From Mucilaginibacter defluvii (GTDB taxonomy: Bacteria > Bacteroidota > Bacteroidia > Sphingobacteriales > Sphingobacteriaceae): a stretch of 64,000 nt of DNA. Under the pieces are notes generated by a model. That model did not search any database and was not told the DNA's origin. It worked only from the letters and a program-made list of their open reading frames with translations. The stretch spans positions 1,922,001-1,986,000 of the forward strand of contig NZ_BAABJI010000002.1 of assembly GCF_039543225.1 (NCBI RefSeq). Reading direction: 5' to 3'. This document shows positions 61,998 to 64,000 of this stretch, piece after piece. A program made the translations under genes and the position numbers. Position 1 is the first letter of the stretch. The number at the start of each line of letters is the position of its first letter.

Positions 61998-62143
61998 GAG
62001 CGTAGGCCTGGCAGAAAACCGGGCCTAGGAGTATGGCCATGTGCGGATGAAGGTTTTTTCTGCCTTGATGTTTGGTTACTTTGCATCTAAGGTAAAGTAA
62101 CTGGCCTCTGCGGCCAAGAGCAGAGTGACGATAGTTACAGCAC
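61998..62143. repeat. Long dispersed intergenic repeat, copy 2
   Basis: Same as 50094-50293 without the ~50-nt insertion: GAGCGTAGGCCTGGCAGAAAA, GCGGATGAAGGTTTTTTC, then GTTACTTTG...AAAGTAAC and TGGCC-TCTGC-GGCCA hairpins, AGAGCAGAGTGACG. Confidence 0.75.
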
Positions 62144-62170
62144 TTACTGCTAATCAAAGCACAGTTCATT

Positions 62171-62296
62171 ACCTGTCCTTAACTTCTTTTGTGCGAACAA
62201 AAGAAGCAAAAGTCGCCGGCTGTTTAATTTTCTATCAAAGGCAGTGCATCCACCTGCAACCCGAAAATTAAGAGGCCGGAGGATTAGCTTATGATC
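62171..62296. repeat. Dispersed composite repeat, copy 2
   Basis: CTTCTTTTG-TGCGAA-CAAAAGAAG hairpin, CAAAAGTCGCCGGC, TTTAATTTTCTAT, CCGAAAATTAAGAGGCCGG and AGGATT, in the same order as at 18487-18660 and 49902-49952. Confidence 0.7.
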
Positions 62297-62313
62297 GGTC
62301 TTCTTTTTAATCC

Positions 62314-62391
62314 TGTCATTTCGACGTAGGAGAAATCTGTACGAGTTAATAACCAAGCGATAGATTTCTCACTATCGTTCGAAATGGCAAT
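62314..62391. repeat. GTCATTTCGA-type inverted repeat
   Basis: TGTCATTTCGACGTAGGAG, AAATCTGTACG... GATAGATTTCT... TCGTTCGAAATGGCA: arms as in the 61.9-kb copy. With the preceding repeats it fills 61886-62444; no gene seen there. Confidence 0.6.
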
Positions 62392-62444
62392 AATTAACAA
62401 CACAATCAAAGTCCTCCCCTTTGCGGAGGATTCAGGAGGGGTTC

Positions 62445-63245
62445 ATGAAAAAAATACTATTCATCGCCATACTAATGGCGGTCACCATAACAACCTATGC
62501 CCAGGAGCTTTATGTGAACACCGAGCCGGCCAGCAACATGGCGGCGCGATCATTAGGCATACGGGTAGAAAACCAGGGCTTTTTTGAGCCTGAATACAAA
62601 AACCGCAGCACCCTTGAACTGATGTACGGCGCGAGCAAATACTTTATGTTTCATGGCTCGGCCTATATATCGAACTTTTACCAGCAGGGGCAGCACTTTG
62701 AGGGCGGCAGCCTGTATGCCAAGTACCGCTTTTTATCATTCGATAGCGTGCAGCGGCATTTTAGGGGGGCGATGTTCGTTAAGGCATCCAGCATTAAAAA
62801 TCCGTTGGTCAACCAGGAAATCTCCCTGGAGGGCGATAACTCCGGCCTGCAAAGCGGACTGGTGTTTACGCAACTAATGCACAAGCTGGCCTTATCCGGC
62901 TCGGCAAGTTACCTGCGCGGATTTGATAACCGCGGCGGCTACAAATTTGCTGACGGCTATGCACGCAACAGCATCGGCTATACCCTATCGGTAGGCTATT
63001 TGTTATTACCTAAAAAGTATAAAAATTACGATCAGGTAAACCTCAACCTGTATGTGGAACTGCTGGGTAAAACCAACCCGGGCCATGCGCAAAGCTATCT
63101 GGATATAGCCCCAGCCGTACAGCTCATATTTAACAGCGTTTGCCGATTAGATCTGAGCTATCGCACCCCTTTATATAATGATATGACACGCATGAGCAAG
63201 AATATGTATTTGCTGAGGTTTGAGTATAATATCTTCGGGCTATAA
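62445..63245 (+). CDS. Outer-membrane beta-barrel-like protein
   Basis: A 266-residue protein with a signal peptide (about 1-20) starting at ATG 62445, preceded by AGGAGGGG, an unusual full Shine-Dalgarno-like site for this phylum. The mature part is beta-strand rich (NRSTLELMYGASKYFMFHGSAY in part, DQVNLNLYVELLG) and ends with LLRFEYNIFGL. It may belong with the preceding metal-related pair, as such barrels often do in Bacteroidota, but a 559-nt repeat-filled gap separates them. Its 3' end overlaps the convergent gene by 116 nt. Confidence 0.65.
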   Translation: MKKILFIAILMAVTITTYAQELYVNTEPASNMAARSLGIRVENQGFFEPEYKNRSTLELMYGASKYFMFHGSAYISNFYQQGQHFEGGSLYAKYRFLSFDSVQRHFRGAMFVKASSIKNPLVNQEISLEGDNSGLQSGLVFTQLMHKLALSGSASYLRGFDNRGGYKFADGYARNSIGYTLSVGYLLLPKKYKNYDQVNLNLYVELLGKTNPGHAQSYLDIAPAVQLIFNSVCRLDLSYRTPLYNDMTRMSKNMYLLRFEYNIFGL

Positions 63246-63864
63246 GGCAACAGCAAGCCGAGCCCCCCAGCTCCCTAAAGGGGGAGTAATAAACCAAGCT
63301 TTTTATGTAGAAAGCTTGGTTTATTGGTTTATTAAACCCATACTTCTTCCTTGTTTCAGTAATATGTGCCAGGTGATGCCTGCCATGCCATGAGTAGGTA
63401 GCCAAAGTTTTTTTCAGCGAGTTAGCGGCACCGGTTTCGGGGTGGATGAAGGTACGCTCCCATTCTTTTTCGGTGAAACTTTCAAACAGCACGATCATGC
63501 GCTGGTGGATGCCTTCCAGCATTTTTAATGATGGCTCTACAGGTAGGTGATAGTCGGCTTGCAGGGCCCAGTAGGCTTCCTCGTAAGGTTTTATGGTCGG
63601 GCTATCCTCGGTAAGGGCGAGTTTAATGCGGGTAATGGAGTTCATGTGGCTGTCGGCTACATGGTGCACCACCTGCCTAAGTGTCCAGCCGCCTTTGCGG
63701 TAAGGGGTGTTCAGGTCATCGTCATTTAAACCGATAACCGCCTGCCGCAATTGTCCGGGCAACATACGTATATCGTTCATCCAACGGTAAAGGTCATCAT
63801 CCGTGTACGATGCCGGAGGCTGAAATTTCCCTATTGGGTAGCGCATTTGTTCGTCGGTAAGCAT
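63130..63864 (-). CDS. YfiT/DinB-like metal-dependent hydrolase with lost stop codon
   Basis: A 244-residue reading frame. The first ~177 residues form a complete YfiT-type DinB protein (putative bacillithiol-transferase-like fold): GGWTLRQVVHHVADSHMNSITRIKLALTE in parts, with a His-rich metal site, and SWHGRHHLAHITETRKKYGF at the natural end. The remaining ~67 residues (starting NKPINQAFYIK) run through the intergenic hairpin and antisense to the neighbouring barrel gene, and look like random coding. A one-base shift in GGGTTT near 63334-63339 would restore a stop within a few codons. I therefore think the extension is due to a recent indel or an assembly error. No signal peptide. Confidence 0.75.
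   Translation of the reverse strand: MLTDEQMRYPIGKFQPPASYTDDDLYRWMNDIRMLPGQLRQAVIGLNDDDLNTPYRKGGWTLRQVVHHVADSHMNSITRIKLALTEDSPTIKPYEEAYWALQADYHLPVEPSLKMLEGIHQRMIVLFESFTEKEWERTFIHPETGAANSLKKTLATYSWHGRHHLAHITETRKKYGFNKPINQAFYIKSLVYYSPFRELGGSACCCLIARRYYTQTSANTYSCSCVSYHYIKGCDSSDLIGKRC
63288..63325. terminator. Inverted repeat/terminator between convergent genes
   Basis: Perfect 15-bp arms AATAAACCAAGCTTT / AAAGCTTGGTTTATT with an 8-nt loop. It lies inside the extended minus-strand frame, which supports that the extension is not original. Confidence 0.7.
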
Positions 63865-63947
63865 GGGCAGAATATATTATGTATTAATTTTTCAGTTCAA
63901 CAAGGTTTTGCCCAAATTAGCGTTTTGTATTTTGTTATTTAAGCCTG

Positions 63948-64000
63948 ATGATAAAAAAGTTACTGCTGCTTTGTGTTTCCCTTCAATGTACTGTTTGTTT
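63948..64000 (+). CDS. Start of an exported protein (runs off window)
   Basis: ATG 63948 opens MIKKLLLLCVSLQCTVC, a short hydrophobic signal-like start, then the window ends. Nothing can be said of its function; only the first 17 residues are seen. Confidence 0.45.
   Translation, partial: MIKKLLLLCVSLQCTVC

Noticed and set aside
61897..62356. Minus-strand reading frames in the 61.9-62.4 kb gap
   Set aside because: They follow the repeat elements and hairpins and show no conserved protein pattern.

Overview
The window looks like chromosomal DNA of a Bacteroidota bacterium, most likely family Sphingobacteriaceae (Mucilaginibacter/Pedobacter-like). The evidence is promoters matching the Bacteroidota pattern TTG-N19-TAnnTTTG, TonB-dependent receptor architecture, a HemC-HemD fusion, Bacteroidota families (DUF885, DUF4153, HYC_CC_PP), secreted beta-barrel proteins, and weak reliance on Shine-Dalgarno sites. 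I see no transposase, integrase, phage genes or CRISPR array.

Layout. 1-7.4 kb: a DinB fragment, a DUF885 lipoprotein, two small outer-membrane barrels, an EcsC protein, ligA and a lipoprotein. 7.4-14.5 kb: tRNA-Arg(ACG), adk, obgE, gap, a GNAT enzyme, pgk, a small membrane protein and a CocE/NonD hydrolase. 14.5-17.9 kb (minus): an orphan ABC ATPase and an ECF sigma / anti-sigma-like / barrel module. 17.9-29.0 kb (minus): a haem cluster, hemJ, hemE, (TPR protein, response regulator, histidine kinase), hemL, hemB, hemCD fusion, thioredoxin protein and hemA, which covers glutamyl-tRNA to uroporphyrinogen III and coproporphyrinogen III plus the protoporphyrinogen oxidase HemJ. 29.3-40.2 kb: a DoxX protein, hydrolases, a TPR protein, an S8 protease, a DUF4153 protein, pdhB and an LLM oxidoreductase.

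40.4-40.9 kb holds the most unusual item: two tandem minus-strand tRNA-like RNA genes with class II architecture, very long variable arms, an unexpected GUC anticodon, compensatory base changes between copies, their own canonical promoter and a strong terminator. 40.9-49.8 kb: an Lrp/AsnC regulator, Tex, a lipoprotein, a TonB receptor divergent from a DtxR/MntR-type regulator with a perfect inverted repeat between them, and a sialidase-like / SGNH hydrolase / cytidine deaminase operon. 49.8-58.7 kb: poxB, pdeM, an OmpA lipoprotein, a second two-component system co-transcribed with an unknown barrel and a basic secreted protein, and an ApbE-type flavin transferase. 58.9-64 kb: lpxH, prfA, a small metal-related gene pair (HYC_CC_PP and HMA proteins), a barrel protein, and a YfiT/DinB-like protein that appears to have lost its stop codon.

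Several intergenic regions carry dispersed hairpin-forming repeats in at least four families. They occur in the same order at different places and are probably non-autonomous REP-like elements. All functional statements rest on reading motifs by eye; no database search was possible.
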